NCBI RefSeq assembly: GCF_050596425.1
Contig: NZ_CP192292.1
Span: forward strand, 3,286,001-3,350,000
Reading direction: 5' to 3'
Source: G963665925 sp050596425
Lineage (GTDB): Bacteria; Bacillota; Clostridia; Peptostreptococcales; Acidaminobacteraceae
DNA length: 64,000 bases
Below, in pieces: positions 25,889 to 35,538 of this stretch. Position numbers and translations under genes: made by a program. The stretch's first letter is position 1, and each line of letters opens with the position of its first letter. The notes beneath the pieces are model-generated. The model saw only the letters and a program-made list of their open reading frames with translations, made no database searches and was not told where the DNA came from.

Positions 25889-26818
25889 TCAAGAACCATC
25901 TCCTACAGATGGGGCTACTTTTTCTTCAACCTTCTCTTCTTTAGGCACATCTTTTTCAGACCATTCAAGCCATGCACCATCATATACTTTCACGTTTTCG
26001 TATCCAGCTTCTTGAAGAAGGAGTAATGTTTGTGTGGCTCTTACTGATGATTTACAGAAAACATATATCTCATCCGTACGTTCAAATCCCTTGTCTTCAT
26101 AATCAAGATAAATTTCCCAAGGTGATTTGAATCTACCATCTTCTTCAGTGTTTAAAGTGTGTGGATAAAGAAAAGCCCCTGGAATACTGCCTTCAGCATT
26201 TTCTGCAGCAGATCTAACATCGATTATACGAGCAGGGCTATTTTCATCTTCGACAACTTCCATGATATCATCTATGGTTGCATACGTTGAAAAATCGGCA
26301 TCTTTTGCGACATACTTTGAAGTTGTTAGCTCAGTAGAATCCGCTGTAAGCCCTTGACTTCCAACAGCTTTGACAACTGCCACATCGCCACCATCTATAA
26401 CTTTTACATTTTCATGGCCATATACATTTAAAACCCACCAAATACGTGAAGCATAAATACCATTTTTGTTATCATAGATATAAATATTGCTATCATTGCT
26501 TACGCCACGCTTGCTTAATGCTCTTTCCACCTGCTCTTTAGGGGCAATCATGCCTTTTACAGGGTCTGAAATTGTAATTTCTCCAATAGGCAGGTTAATG
26601 GCATCTTTTAAGTGTCCCTTGTTGTAATCTTCCTCACTACGCGCATCAATTACAATCGTCTTGCTGTCAGAAAGCACATCTACCAGTTGATCAGCTTCAA
26701 TAACATTATTGCTGTCTAGATAATCCGTTGGAACATCGTTTGCACTACATGCAGCGAGGCCAACGACCATTGTCATAACCAGAGCCAATGCGACTACTTT
26801 CTTAATCATTAATTTCAT
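25889..26818 (-). CDS. Two-domain rhodanese (sulfurtransferase) lipoprotein
   Basis: A 309-residue exported lipoprotein (signal peptide with lipobox LAAC) with two rhodanese domains. The first (VIDARSEEDYNKGHLKDAINLP) has DNKNG at the active-site loop and lacks cysteine, so it should be inactive. The second (IIDVRSAAENAEGSIPGAFLYP) has the loop VFCKSSVRA with a catalytic Cys. Members move sulfane sulfur, for example from thiosulfate. The extracytoplasmic location and nearby sulfur transport genes fit a periplasm-facing sulfur-handling role. Confidence 0.88.
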   Translation of the reverse strand: MKLMIKKVVALALVMTMVVGLAACSANDVPTDYLDSNNVIEADQLVDVLSDSKTIVIDARSEEDYNKGHLKDAINLPIGEITISDPVKGMIAPKEQVERALSKRGVSNDSNIYIYDNKNGIYASRIWWVLNVYGHENVKVIDGGDVAVVKAVGSQGLTADSTELTTSKYVAKDADFSTYATIDDIMEVVEDENSPARIIDVRSAAENAEGSIPGAFLYPHTLNTEEDGRFKSPWEIYLDYEDKGFERTDEIYVFCKSSVRATQTLLLLQEAGYENVKVYDGAWLEWSEKDVPKEEKVEEKVAPSVGDGS

Positions 26819-27138
26819 AATGATACCTCCATTTTCAATGTGATTGAATGTTAATGATTAGTCAATCTTAAGGATAGAACGTCTTTATAGGTCCCACCGT
26901 TATACATTATATCTTAAATAAAATATCCACTGTCATAAGTATTTCAGATATACCATCTAACAAATTTATAGCGCCCGACAATTGCCTCCTTCCTGTATTC
27001 ACTGATTTGTGAATATGCTATAATGATGTCATATTTTTTATCAATAAACACTTGTACAACAAAGACTCACGTCCCTGTCTTACCATATAGTTTTGATTGA
27101 AACCATCTATCTATATATGCTATGGACCAAGGTTTTGT
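26819..27138. other. Divergent promoter spacer, about 320 bp
   Basis: It separates the rhodanese gene (minus) from the GT39-like gene (plus). An extended -10 lies at 27016-27024; a small ATTCAC/GTGAAT inverted repeat precedes it. No other gene or RNA was recognised. Confidence 0.5.
27016..27024 (+). promoter_or_regulatory. Extended -10 promoter element of the GT39-like gene
   Basis: TGCTATAAT on the plus strand, the same extended -10 sequence as at 2571. It is about 110 bases before the likely start. The ATTCACTGATTTGTGAAT inverted repeat immediately upstream could be an operator; that is inference. Confidence 0.45.
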
Positions 27139-28791
27139 ATGATATTTTCCATGTCGCCCATCAATACTAAAACAATGAAAGTGATCCCCATGAAAACCAT
27201 AAAGAACACCCTTCATAAACACCATATACATCTATACATAGGTCTCTACTTCATCTTGAATCTATTCACACTCACTGCATTTCCATTAATCCATTCAGAT
27301 GAGGCATGGTTAGCTGGACTTACCAATGACTATATTCGACATAAGACAGTTTTTGTTTCAGAATCATTCTTTGATTTAATGCCTAGGACTGTCCATACCC
27401 TTAAATCTTTTTATCATCTGCTACAAATCCCAATTGTTCAACTACTTGGAAACACAGCCTTTTCCATACGTTTATTGAGCCTCATCGCGGCAGTGGTAGC
27501 CCTCTATTTTATCTATTATCTGTTTATATCTTTAAGGATTCATTCGATTAGAGCCCTTCTTTACACCATCATATTTTCCTTAAATCTTCAATTTATTTAT
27601 GCAGGCCATTTCGGTCGCCAGGAAATGATTTTACTTATGGTTTTAAGCCTATGCCTGTATCTTTACTATAAGAATAAGTCCATCTTTAAAATGGCCCTAC
27701 TTCTTGGCTTGTCCATTGGGTTTCACCCAAATGCCTTTATTATTACCACCATGATCGGCTTTATTCTTCTAAAGGACAGCTTGGCCAAAACCATTTCTTT
27801 AAAACACTTGCTCAGTTTCATTGGCATAGTCGGTGGATTTGCTGCCCTTCACGTCGCTTTCACTTTACTAGCCAATCCTAATTTCCTGCCTGAATACTGG
27901 GCTTATGGTCAAACCCTTCATGTTGATGCTCTTCCATCAAGCAGACTGGTCAACCTCAAAGACTTCTATCTAAAACTTTATTATCAAGTGTCTGGCACAT
28001 ATTATATCCCCCCCATGCAGGGACTTTATATCACTGGTGGTTTTCTAAGTGCTGGCACATTCATCTATGGACTGTCAAAAAAATTCACACACACACACAA
28101 GCTCATCCAACTTTTAATGGATGCTTCTCTAATGGTTTTTGCCTTTAACATGTCCGTTTTTGTTATTGGCCGCTTCAATACCACGTCAATAACCTTTGCC
28201 ATTTTGCCTGTCTACCTCTTAATCTTATTGGCTCTTGAAATCATCTATTCATTTCGCGATCGCTTTATAAGGTCCTTTAGATTTCATGGCTTCAAATACC
28301 TAAGTTATGTCTTGATAGTCTTTTTGCTACTAACATCACTGCAAGCATTAAGAAGTGAATACCAGTCAAGCCACCACAATACCTATACTGAATACTTAGA
28401 TGAAATCCAAAACAACATTGACGCCGATTCTGTTATTCTTGGAAATCTAAGCAGTGGTTTTATATTTCACGATCACAAGTTTTACGATATTCGTAATTTG
28501 TCGCATATCAATAGAAACTCAAAATATCCCTATGATAGGACAATAGAGGACTACATTAAAAACCGAAACATCGACACCATTATTTATTATGAAGAATATG
28601 ACTATATCCACCGCAATCAGAAATGGGAAATTCTCTACGGGGATGATGAATCTTGGTATAATGACTTGCAGGTTTTCTTAAGGGAAGAAGCCAAGCTCGT
28701 TTATGAATTTGAAAGTACATATTATGGAAGTCGTATCATCCGTTTTCTTGGTGACCATCCCTGGAAAGTCTATATTTATAAGTTAAATTAA
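27139..28791 (+). CDS. GT39-like multi-pass glycosyltransferase
   Basis: A roughly 550-residue GT-C fold protein. After the first helix comes the catalytic-type loop FPLIHSDEAWLAG (Asp-Glu), then about ten membrane helices and a C-terminal soluble domain. This fits family 39 (PMT/ArnT) enzymes, which transfer sugars from lipid-linked donors outside the membrane. The start is uncertain: the ATG at 27139 has a weak AAGG site; 27175 and 27190 are alternatives, and the frame is open to 27097. There are no glycan genes around. Confidence 0.78.
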   Translation: MIFSMSPINTKTMKVIPMKTIKNTLHKHHIHLYIGLYFILNLFTLTAFPLIHSDEAWLAGLTNDYIRHKTVFVSESFFDLMPRTVHTLKSFYHLLQIPIVQLLGNTAFSIRLLSLIAAVVALYFIYYLFISLRIHSIRALLYTIIFSLNLQFIYAGHFGRQEMILLMVLSLCLYLYYKNKSIFKMALLLGLSIGFHPNAFIITTMIGFILLKDSLAKTISLKHLLSFIGIVGGFAALHVAFTLLANPNFLPEYWAYGQTLHVDALPSSRLVNLKDFYLKLYYQVSGTYYIPPMQGLYITGGFLSAGTFIYGLSKKFTHTHKLIQLLMDASLMVFAFNMSVFVIGRFNTTSITFAILPVYLLILLALEIIYSFRDRFIRSFRFHGFKYLSYVLIVFLLLTSLQALRSEYQSSHHNTYTEYLDEIQNNIDADSVILGNLSSGFIFHDHKFYDIRNLSHINRNSKYPYDRTIEDYIKNRNIDTIIYYEEYDYIHRNQKWEILYGDDESWYNDLQVFLREEAKLVYEFESTYYGSRIIRFLGDHPWKVYIYKLN

Positions 28792-28916
28792 GGAACTTCA
28801 TTGGTTTCACCTTCATTCGTCATGCTTTCAAGCTGAAAAACGATAAGATGTCTTTTAAATGCGACTGAATTCGGCAATATTTTAGCATGACTTTAAGTGT
28901 ATCCTCCCAATAAAAT

Positions 28917-28940
28917 AGGTGTCGTTAAACAACGACACCT
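28917..28940 (-). terminator. Perfect stem-loop, possible terminator of the ABC importer transcript
   Basis: AGGTGTCGTT pairs with AACGACACCT around four bases; on the minus strand it is followed by ATTTTATT. Confidence 0.5.
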
Positions 28941-29158
28941 CCGCTTGTAGAATATTCCGAATGACTGCCTTGCCAGATAAAAATCGCTTAAATCGCCTAT
29001 TTATATACACTCAATGAGCGGATATTATCTGCGTCTTGTCTTCCGAAGTTTTCTACAAGCTGCTAATCTGTCGACTTTGTCGACAGCCTAGGCCGACTGC
29101 AAGTCTTTCCATTATGATTTTTTTATTGGCTCGTTTAATCTATAGATTTTCCCTATAT

Positions 29159-29215
29159 AGTTCTTTCTCTATAGTTCTTTCTCTATAGCTCTTTCTCTAT
29201 ATTTTTTTCTCTAGG
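29159..29215. repeat. 14-bp tandem repeat just 3' of the ABC ATPase gene
   Basis: About four consecutive imperfect copies of TTCTTTCTCTATAG end directly at the stop codon region of the minus-strand gene. Confidence 0.75.
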
Positions 29216-29220
29216 CCTTG

Positions 29221-30018
29221 CTATTCTTCTTCAATCTGACTGTTGATTATCTCTAGGATTTCTTTCTTCAAATTAAAAAATTCTTCGCTGTATATAACAC
29301 GATCTGAATGTGCCTTGAAGATTTTTTCAGTGAAATCCACCTTAAATTCTTTTAATATCCTTCCAGGTCGTTTGGACATTACAAGAACTCTCGTCCCAAG
29401 AGACAGGGCTTCATCAACATCATGTGTAATGAAGAAAACAGTGCTTTTATTCTCCCGCCAAATATTTCTGACCAAAGACTGCATTTTACTTCTCGTTAGG
29501 GCATCTAGGGCTCCCAGGGGTTCATCCATAAGAATCATCTTTGGATAATTGGCCAGGACTCTAGCAAGTGCCACTCTTTGCTTCATGCCACCGGATAATT
29601 CAAATGTGCGCTTATCACTAAATCCCAGTAAATCAACCTGTTCTAGAAAGTGATGACTGATCTCATCAATTTCACTCGCCGCAAGCCCTTTCATTTTAGG
29701 ACCGAATCCCACATTCTTTTTCACATTCAACCAGGGATATAAAGTAGGCGACTGAAACACAACTCCCCTATTCCAGTCTGGTCCAAGTATCGGCTTGCCC
29801 TCCATAAGAACACTTCCACTCGTTGGGGCAATATATCCAGCCATTGTTTTAAGCAAGGTGCTTTTCCCACATCCTGAAGGCCCTAAAAGGCATACAAACT
29901 CTCCCTGCTTAATCTTTAAGTTTATATTTTCTAAGGCATTCACTGAATTTTGCTTTGTTTTATATTCTAAATTCAATTCTTGAATCTCTATTATAGTATC
30001 ACCATGATTTTGTTTCAC
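29221..30018 (-). CDS. ABC transporter ATPase, TauB/SsuB/NrtD type
   Basis: A 265-residue importer ATPase. Walker A is GPSGCGKST, the Q-loop is VVFQSPTLYPW, the signature is ELSGGMKQRVALARVL, Walker B is MILMDEPLGALD and the H-loop is FITHD. The PTLYPWLNVKKNV segment is typical of the taurine/sulfonate/nitrate subgroup. It is the last gene of a substrate-binding-protein, permease and ATPase cluster. Confidence 0.92.
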   Translation of the reverse strand: MKQNHGDTIIEIQELNLEYKTKQNSVNALENINLKIKQGEFVCLLGPSGCGKSTLLKTMAGYIAPTSGSVLMEGKPILGPDWNRGVVFQSPTLYPWLNVKKNVGFGPKMKGLAASEIDEISHHFLEQVDLLGFSDKRTFELSGGMKQRVALARVLANYPKMILMDEPLGALDALTRSKMQSLVRNIWRENKSTVFFITHDVDEALSLGTRVLVMSKRPGRILKEFKVDFTEKIFKAHSDRVIYSEEFFNLKKEILEIINSQIEEE

Positions 30019-30047
30019 AACAATTGAATTCCTTTCTTTTGCTCCAA

Positions 30048-31115
30048 TTACTCAGTGTGTTTCTCCAGAGATTTTTCAATATACAAAGGATTAACAAACT
30101 TATTAAAGGCTTCAATAGATGGGGACTCATCAATTGAACCTTGTTCTTTTAAGAAGTCCGCTGTGTCCTTCATAATCCTTGCAAATTCACCCGACTGACC
30201 ACTTACACCAAAATAATTTTCTTCTAGAAGCTCTTCTCGCGAACACCAAATTGACCCTCTCATTTGTAGTAGAGCATCTTCAACTTCTATTTCTAGCTCT
30301 TTTGCAATAAGGTCTCCAGCTTTTTCAGGATCTTGTCTATACATATCCCCTGCCTTGGCTAGACCTGTTATAAAATCTGCTACCAGTTCTGGATATTTCT
30401 CAGCAAACTCTCTTCTGACCACTTCAACATTGGCTGTTATATAGCCTTTCTTTGCCATATCCTCACTTGAAATAAGCATCTTCCCATCCTCTAAAAGTTT
30501 ACCTAGAGAGGGCTGCCATGTATAAGCCGCCTTAATGTCCCCTCTTTCCCATGCTGCAACAATTTCTGGGGTTTTCATATCTAAAAGTTGCACTTTATCA
30601 TCTATTCCAGCTTCTTTAAGTACGTTTAACAAAACAAAGTGAGATGTCGATGCAAAAGGCGTCGCTATTTTCATACCTTCAAGGTCTTCTATCGATTGAA
30701 CACCTGAGTCATTTTTTACAGCCAATGCCTCAATTTCTCCAAGTACTTCATGAATCCATATCATTTCTACATCAATGTCTGTCGCAAGGGCAATAATGGC
30801 ATTTGTGTTGCCCATTGTTGCAAAATCAATACTTCCAGAAGCTAAAGCCTTATTGGCCTGAACCCCTGAATCAAAAGTAATAAAATTGCATTTGATGCCC
30901 TTTTCTTCAAAATATGCATCGAATAGGCCCTCGGTAATGGCCAAGGTTTCATCATTCGGTACACGCAAATACCCGAAATTAATTTCTTCTGGCAAGGCAG
31001 AAGCCGTCTTAGACGGATCATTTTGACCAGCCGAATCGCTGGCACAGCCTACAAGTCCAGTGAATAGAGCAAATGTTACTACCAGTAATAGTAAATTTTT
31101 ATACTGTCTTTTCAT
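30048..31115 (-). CDS. ABC transporter substrate-binding lipoprotein, TauA-like
   Basis: 355 residues. The signal peptide has lipobox LVGC, followed by a SsuA/TauA-type binding fold: INFGYLRVPNDETLAITEGLF, ASGSIDFATMGNTNAIIALA, IWIHEVLGEIEALAVK and AAYTWQPSLGKLLEDG. The IHE-x-x-G-x-x-EAL stretch is a hallmark of taurine-binding relatives. The substrate is probably an organic or inorganic sulfur anion, given the neighbouring YedE and CoA-disulfide reductase genes. Confidence 0.88.
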   Translation of the reverse strand: MKRQYKNLLLLVVTFALFTGLVGCASDSAGQNDPSKTASALPEEINFGYLRVPNDETLAITEGLFDAYFEEKGIKCNFITFDSGVQANKALASGSIDFATMGNTNAIIALATDIDVEMIWIHEVLGEIEALAVKNDSGVQSIEDLEGMKIATPFASTSHFVLLNVLKEAGIDDKVQLLDMKTPEIVAAWERGDIKAAYTWQPSLGKLLEDGKMLISSEDMAKKGYITANVEVVRREFAEKYPELVADFITGLAKAGDMYRQDPEKAGDLIAKELEIEVEDALLQMRGSIWCSREELLEENYFGVSGQSGEFARIMKDTADFLKEQGSIDESPSIEAFNKFVNPLYIEKSLEKHTE

Positions 31116-31907
31116 TTAAACATATCCTTTCCAAAATACAATTTTCTTTTCAACGCCTCTCAGTACAGTGTCAATGGCCATACCTGTAACGCCCATTATA
31201 AATATGCCTACAAAAATAACATCACTTTTTAGAAAATTTGAAGCATCGAGGACCATCCACCCAATTCCAGATGTTGCAGCAATCATTTCGGCAGAAACCA
31301 AAGTGGTATAAGATACCCCAACCGCAGTTCTAATGCCTGTAAAAATCTCAGGCAAGCAAGCTGGAAGGACAACTTCAAAGAATATTTTCACTTCACTAGC
31401 CCCTAGTGATTCAGCACTCAATATATAGTCCTTGTTTATTTTTCTCACAGCTGACACACATGCAATATATATGGGTGCAAAAGCTGCAAGAAACAGTAAG
31501 ATCACTTTAGATTTATTATCAATACCAAACCATAATATCAGTAATGTGTAATAAGCAAGGGGAGGAAGGGGTCTATAAAACTCAACCACTGAATCAACTA
31601 TGGCCTTAAAGCGATTGGAATATCCGCTTAACAAACCAACTGGAACCCCTGTTGCAATGGCAATTCCAAGGGCTAAGAATAGTCTTTCAAAACTATCCAG
31701 CAGGTGTTGCCACAAGGGAATCTTGTTGTATCCATCTTTTGAAATGGCAAGAAAAGTCTTGATAACCTTGCTGGGAGATGGCACCAATGTAGAGGAGACG
31801 AAGTCCCACTCTGTCACGATATACCAAGCTCCCAGTATGAGAGCCCAAGTGATGATCGTTAATGCTTTTTCGTTTTTTATAGTTTGTATTTGCTTTCTAA
31901 TCTCCAT
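31116..31907 (-). CDS. ABC transporter permease, TauC/SsuC type
   Basis: A 263-residue permease with about six membrane helices and the BPD EAA loop (AESLGASEVKIFFEVVLPACLPEIFTGIRTA). The start at 31907 has AAGGTG; a longer reading to 31985 adds an unlikely N-terminus. It stops directly at the start of the binding-protein gene. Confidence 0.9.
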   Translation of the reverse strand: MEIRKQIQTIKNEKALTIITWALILGAWYIVTEWDFVSSTLVPSPSKVIKTFLAISKDGYNKIPLWQHLLDSFERLFLALGIAIATGVPVGLLSGYSNRFKAIVDSVVEFYRPLPPLAYYTLLILWFGIDNKSKVILLFLAAFAPIYIACVSAVRKINKDYILSAESLGASEVKIFFEVVLPACLPEIFTGIRTAVGVSYTTLVSAEMIAATSGIGWMVLDASNFLKSDVIFVGIFIMGVTGMAIDTVLRGVEKKIVFWKGYV

Positions 31908-32007
31908 CTGTTTCACCTTGAGTCTAACGTATACATTATAGAAAGACAGGATCACTCTTATAGATAAATTCAGTAACCCTGCCACTCTTTTTAGCAGTAT
32001 TTAGAAT

Positions 32008-32035
32008 AGTGGTGAAATAGAATCATTTCACCACT
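32008..32035 (-). terminator. Perfect stem-loop between YedE and permease genes
   Basis: AGTGGTGAAA and TTTCACCACT pair perfectly around eight bases, right after the YedE stop. The T tract is weak, so it may be an intra-operon attenuator or mRNA-stabilising hairpin rather than a full stop. Confidence 0.5.
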
Positions 32036-32047
32036 AAGCAAATTTTA

Positions 32048-33304
32048 CTATCCAATTTTCGCTGCAACTTTATTGCCAATTATACCGCCCAGTGTTAGGA
32101 ATATTAGAAATATCCATCCTGAAAGCGAAAAATTCGCAATTGGTGTGTACAGAGCACCAACGTTACACCCATTTGAAAACCTTGTACCAAGTCCCATGAA
32201 TATACCGCCCATAGCAAAGAGGGCTGCATCCTTTGGAGTGATTTTTAACTCACTTGTAAAGACTTTGACAAAATTGCCTGCAAGGAGCAAACAAATAAGC
32301 GTTCCTAAAACAATCCCGACATTCTGAACAGAGATACTGTGTTCAAAGAACGGCATACAGAAAGATTTAAGAGACTTTGTTGAAAAATCCGATACCACTT
32401 CTGGTGAAACGCCAACAGCAATGAGCAGTCTGCCAAACCATAAGCCATAAGGGGTACTTGCACCCCACCCTGCCCTTGTAACACCCATTAGAAGAACAAA
32501 TAGTCCAGTGATAACACCTGCACCTGTTTCCATTTTCCATGGCGTTACAAAAATCTTTTTATAGCCATCTTCACTGAATAGTTTAAAGGTATAATTTTTG
32601 TCTATAGTTTCTTTATCAGTGATTGCATACTGTTCCAGTTCACTGCCTACCCCATCATAAGTCTTGTTCATTTTGCGATGGTTCTCATATTTATAGGCCA
32701 GTGCAATCACTATAAGTGCAAATATGATTGTTACTATTGTCGCGCCTAAAAGACCATTTAGTCCATCATTTGGGAAAAAGTCTGGCAGGTAAACCCCATT
32801 GAAATTGGAACTTGTAAACCAAGAATCAGTAATCCAGCTTTGAGTGGATTGTAATGGGAATCCAAGGAACACACCCATTCCAAAGAATATTAGTGTAATA
32901 AATGCTCTTGGAAGCCCTGCCACTAGATCGGTTAAAACACCTGATGCACAACAAACGGAAAATGTCATACCAAATCCAAAGAAGAGTCCACCTAGGATGA
33001 GTCCAAAGTTAATTGGGTTCACCCATAAGTTGTAGCCCTCAGGACCAGCAAATAGAAACGCGATTGATGCTATACATGTAACAACAAACATAAGCATTAG
33101 AACTCTTAGAAGTCTTGTTGAACCTGCACGGTAAGCTCTATTCACACTGCCTGCAAATCCCATTGCACTTCTAGTCAGCGCGTAGCCAAATCCCATACCC
33201 ACAACCAGTCTAAAGAATAGCATGTTGCTCGTTAAAAATGTATTTCCTAGTATTAATACTGAAACCAGTGCAATTAGACCAATAATTGCCTCTTTTTTAT
33301 TCAT
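32048..33304 (-). CDS. YeeE/YedE family transporter (TsuA-like)
   Basis: A 418-residue membrane protein with two related halves. Seen: a conserved Cys pair in FSVCCASGVLTDLVAG and the second-half motif GTRFSNGCNVGALYTPIANFSLSGW. Family members take up thiosulfate (TsuA) or related sulfur/selenium species through cysteine relays. It lies 12 bases downstream of the CoA-disulfide reductase-rhodanese gene, supporting reduced-sulfur import. Confidence 0.88.
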   Translation of the reverse strand: MNKKEAIIGLIALVSVLILGNTFLTSNMLFFRLVVGMGFGYALTRSAMGFAGSVNRAYRAGSTRLLRVLMLMFVVTCIASIAFLFAGPEGYNLWVNPINFGLILGGLFFGFGMTFSVCCASGVLTDLVAGLPRAFITLIFFGMGVFLGFPLQSTQSWITDSWFTSSNFNGVYLPDFFPNDGLNGLLGATIVTIIFALIVIALAYKYENHRKMNKTYDGVGSELEQYAITDKETIDKNYTFKLFSEDGYKKIFVTPWKMETGAGVITGLFVLLMGVTRAGWGASTPYGLWFGRLLIAVGVSPEVVSDFSTKSLKSFCMPFFEHSISVQNVGIVLGTLICLLLAGNFVKVFTSELKITPKDAALFAMGGIFMGLGTRFSNGCNVGALYTPIANFSLSGWIFLIFLTLGGIIGNKVAAKIG

Positions 33305-33315
33305 TATTATTTCTC

Positions 33316-35013
33316 CTAATCAAAATTGTAGCCTGTCACAATTTTATCTCTTGACTTTGTTTGATCATTGAAATACTCATAATAGCAAAGACCCATGAAG
33401 CCGCCCGCTATAGAGCTTGAATTGTGATACCCGTGGTTCTCCATAATGAGTGCTGCGTTATATGATCTTTGACCTGATCTACAGTGTAGATATACCGGTT
33501 CGTCTTTTGGAATTTCGTCCATTCTATCTCTAAACTGACTTAGAGGTATGTTTATTGCACCAATAATGTGACTTTGTTCAAATTCATCTTCTTCTCTAAC
33601 ATCAATGATACAAGCCTTTTTCTCAACAAGCTCACGAACATCTGCATATGAAACTTGCGTATAGTCTTGATTCATCAAATCTGAGGCAATATATCCACCG
33701 AAGTTTACAACATCTTTCGCTGTACCAAATGGTGGTGCATAACACAGTTCAAGATCTTTAAGGTCATAAATTGTCGCACCAAACTTAATAGCTGTGGCAA
33801 CAACATCAATTCGCTTATCAACAGATCCTTTACCAATAGCTTGAGCGCCTAATACTTTTCCTGTTGGAATTTCATAGATCAATTTGAAGTGACATGCTCT
33901 TGTTGTAGGCATTAGACCCACGCCATCATTCGGAATTTGCCATACAACACCGTAATTGATATTTAGATTCATGCCTTTGATCATGTTTTCATTAAGCCCT
34001 GTAGAGGCACCGTTGTAATCAAAGATTTTTACCACTGAAGATCCAATGAAACCTGTATTGTTGATAGACATGCCATTAATGTGGTCCGCTACTGATCTAG
34101 CTTGTTTTTGAGCTGGACCAGCAAGTGGCAATTTCATATAGTCCTGTGTGAGCGCGCCATAAACTTCGATTGCATCACCAACTGCGTAAATGTCTTTATC
34201 ATTTGTTTGATAATTTTGTGTGGTCTTTATTGAACCCGTCTTTCCGATTTCTATGCCAGCATTCTTAGCAAGCTCAATATCAGGTGTAACACCGATTGCC
34301 ATGACAACGGTTGGCGTTGATATTCTCTTACCTGACTCTAGAACAACTGTGTCTTTTTCAAATGCAACAACCTTATCTTCAACAACTAGGTTGACGCCTT
34401 GATCATGTAATTCTTTGTGGAAAATTTGAACCATATCGTAATCAAATGGTCTCATTATTTGCTTGGTTGCTTCAACCAGAGTCACATTGTAACCTGCTTC
34501 TTTTAGGTTTTCACATGTCTCAACACCAATAAACCCACCGCCGATTACAACCACATCTTTTAATTCTTGTTGCTTGATGAAGACATTCAATTTATTAATA
34601 TCCACTACATTTCTAATAGTGAAAGTGTTAACATTTTCAAGCCCAGCAATAGGAGGGACGATTGGCTTTGCTCCAGGAGAAAGGATTAACTTATCATAGC
34701 TTTCAGTGTAAGTTTCTCCCGTTTCCACTTTTTTAACCGTGACTTCTTTTTTCTCTCTGTCTATGCTAATAACTTCTTGGCTTGTTCGAGCGTCAATTCT
34801 GTATTGGCTTTTGAATTTCTCAGGACACATCAGTACCAATTCTTCTGGTGTCTCAATCATACCGCTTAGATGATAAGGGAGACAACAGTTTGAAAAAGAG
34901 ACGTGTGGTCCTTTTTCGAACATAATAATTTGATCTTCATCGCTATGTCTTCTAAGTCTTGCAGCAGCAGATGCTCCACCAGCCACTCCGCCAACAATAA
35001 GTATTTTTTTCAT
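33316..35013 (-). CDS. CoA-disulfide reductase with C-terminal rhodanese domain
   Basis: A 565-residue FAD-dependent NAD(P)H disulfide oxidoreductase. Seen: the FAD motif GGVAGGASAAARL, the redox Cys in SNCCLPYHLSG (Cys43), the NADH motif VVIGGGFIGVE, the FAD-binding DIYAVGDAIE, and a C-terminal rhodanese domain with HCRSGQRS (Cys about 511). Homologues reduce CoA persulfide or polysulfide. The ATG at 35013 has AAAGGAG. It is first in the sulfur operon, with a good promoter. Confidence 0.92.
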   Translation of the reverse strand: MKKILIVGGVAGGASAAARLRRHSDEDQIIMFEKGPHVSFSNCCLPYHLSGMIETPEELVLMCPEKFKSQYRIDARTSQEVISIDREKKEVTVKKVETGETYTESYDKLILSPGAKPIVPPIAGLENVNTFTIRNVVDINKLNVFIKQQELKDVVVIGGGFIGVETCENLKEAGYNVTLVEATKQIMRPFDYDMVQIFHKELHDQGVNLVVEDKVVAFEKDTVVLESGKRISTPTVVMAIGVTPDIELAKNAGIEIGKTGSIKTTQNYQTNDKDIYAVGDAIEVYGALTQDYMKLPLAGPAQKQARSVADHINGMSINNTGFIGSSVVKIFDYNGASTGLNENMIKGMNLNINYGVVWQIPNDGVGLMPTTRACHFKLIYEIPTGKVLGAQAIGKGSVDKRIDVVATAIKFGATIYDLKDLELCYAPPFGTAKDVVNFGGYIASDLMNQDYTQVSYADVRELVEKKACIIDVREEDEFEQSHIIGAINIPLSQFRDRMDEIPKDEPVYLHCRSGQRSYNAALIMENHGYHNSSSIAGGFMGLCYYEYFNDQTKSRDKIVTGYNFD

Positions 35014-35056
35014 GATTTCTCCTTTTTCCAGCAGTTTTACTCGTTTACCCAACCCC

Positions 35057-35084
35057 AGTATATCTAGTAAAATTCATTTTTCAA
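35057..35084 (-). promoter_or_regulatory. Sigma-A type promoter of the sulfur operon
   Basis: On the minus strand TTGAAA (35084-35079) and TATACT (35062-35057) are 16 bases apart, predicting a start near 35050 and a leader of about 37 bases. Confidence 0.6.
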
Positions 35085-35393
35085 GTTAATAATTTCACCA
35101 TGTTTCTACACAGTCAGGTCAATATGATTATTTTTTGAATATATTCCCATTACTCTAAATCTTAAAATGGCATGAATCACGCTATTTTTTCTCTACTCGC
35201 CTTAATATGAACATAAGTATTACCAATGTATACGGCACTTTTAGTTATTTTATCTTTTGAAAACCTAGATCAGCAGACAACAATCAATCCCATTTTTTTA
35301 CTATTTATTTTCCTGATGTAGTATTGCATAATCGTATGGTTGTAATAGGGGGATTGCATCAGACCTGACTCAGATTTGATTTCTAAACTAAAA
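35085..35393. other. Gene-free spacer
   Basis: AT-rich sequence upstream of the sulfur operon promoter, up to the SRPBCC-gene terminator. No gene or RNA was recognised; operators cannot be told by eye. Confidence 0.45.
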
Positions 35394-35425
35394 TAAAAAG
35401 CCACCCAATTATAAAGGGTGACTTA
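35394..35425 (-). terminator. Terminator after the SRPBCC gene
   Basis: On the minus strand CACCC and GGGTG form a short stem followed by GCTTTTTATTTT. Confidence 0.6.
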
Positions 35426-35538
35426 AGAATTCATATTTTTTACAATCCGTTTTTCTTGTTCCTCTAAACATTCGTTCTTGAGGTTTGCACTTAATAAGTG
35501 TCAACGCGTCTCAATCAAGGTTTAAAAGCATCTCTTCA

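Larger units (their letters stand above)
28792..29220. other. Gene-free spacer with two hairpins and a tandem repeat
   Basis: A 429-bp convergent spacer between the GT39-like gene and the ABC importer genes. It contains a perfect AGGTGTCGTT/AACGACACCT stem (28917-28940), a CTGTCGAC/GTCGACAG stem (29068-29086) and a TTCTTTCTCTATAG tandem array (29159-29215). No coding sequence is convincing. Confidence 0.55.
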
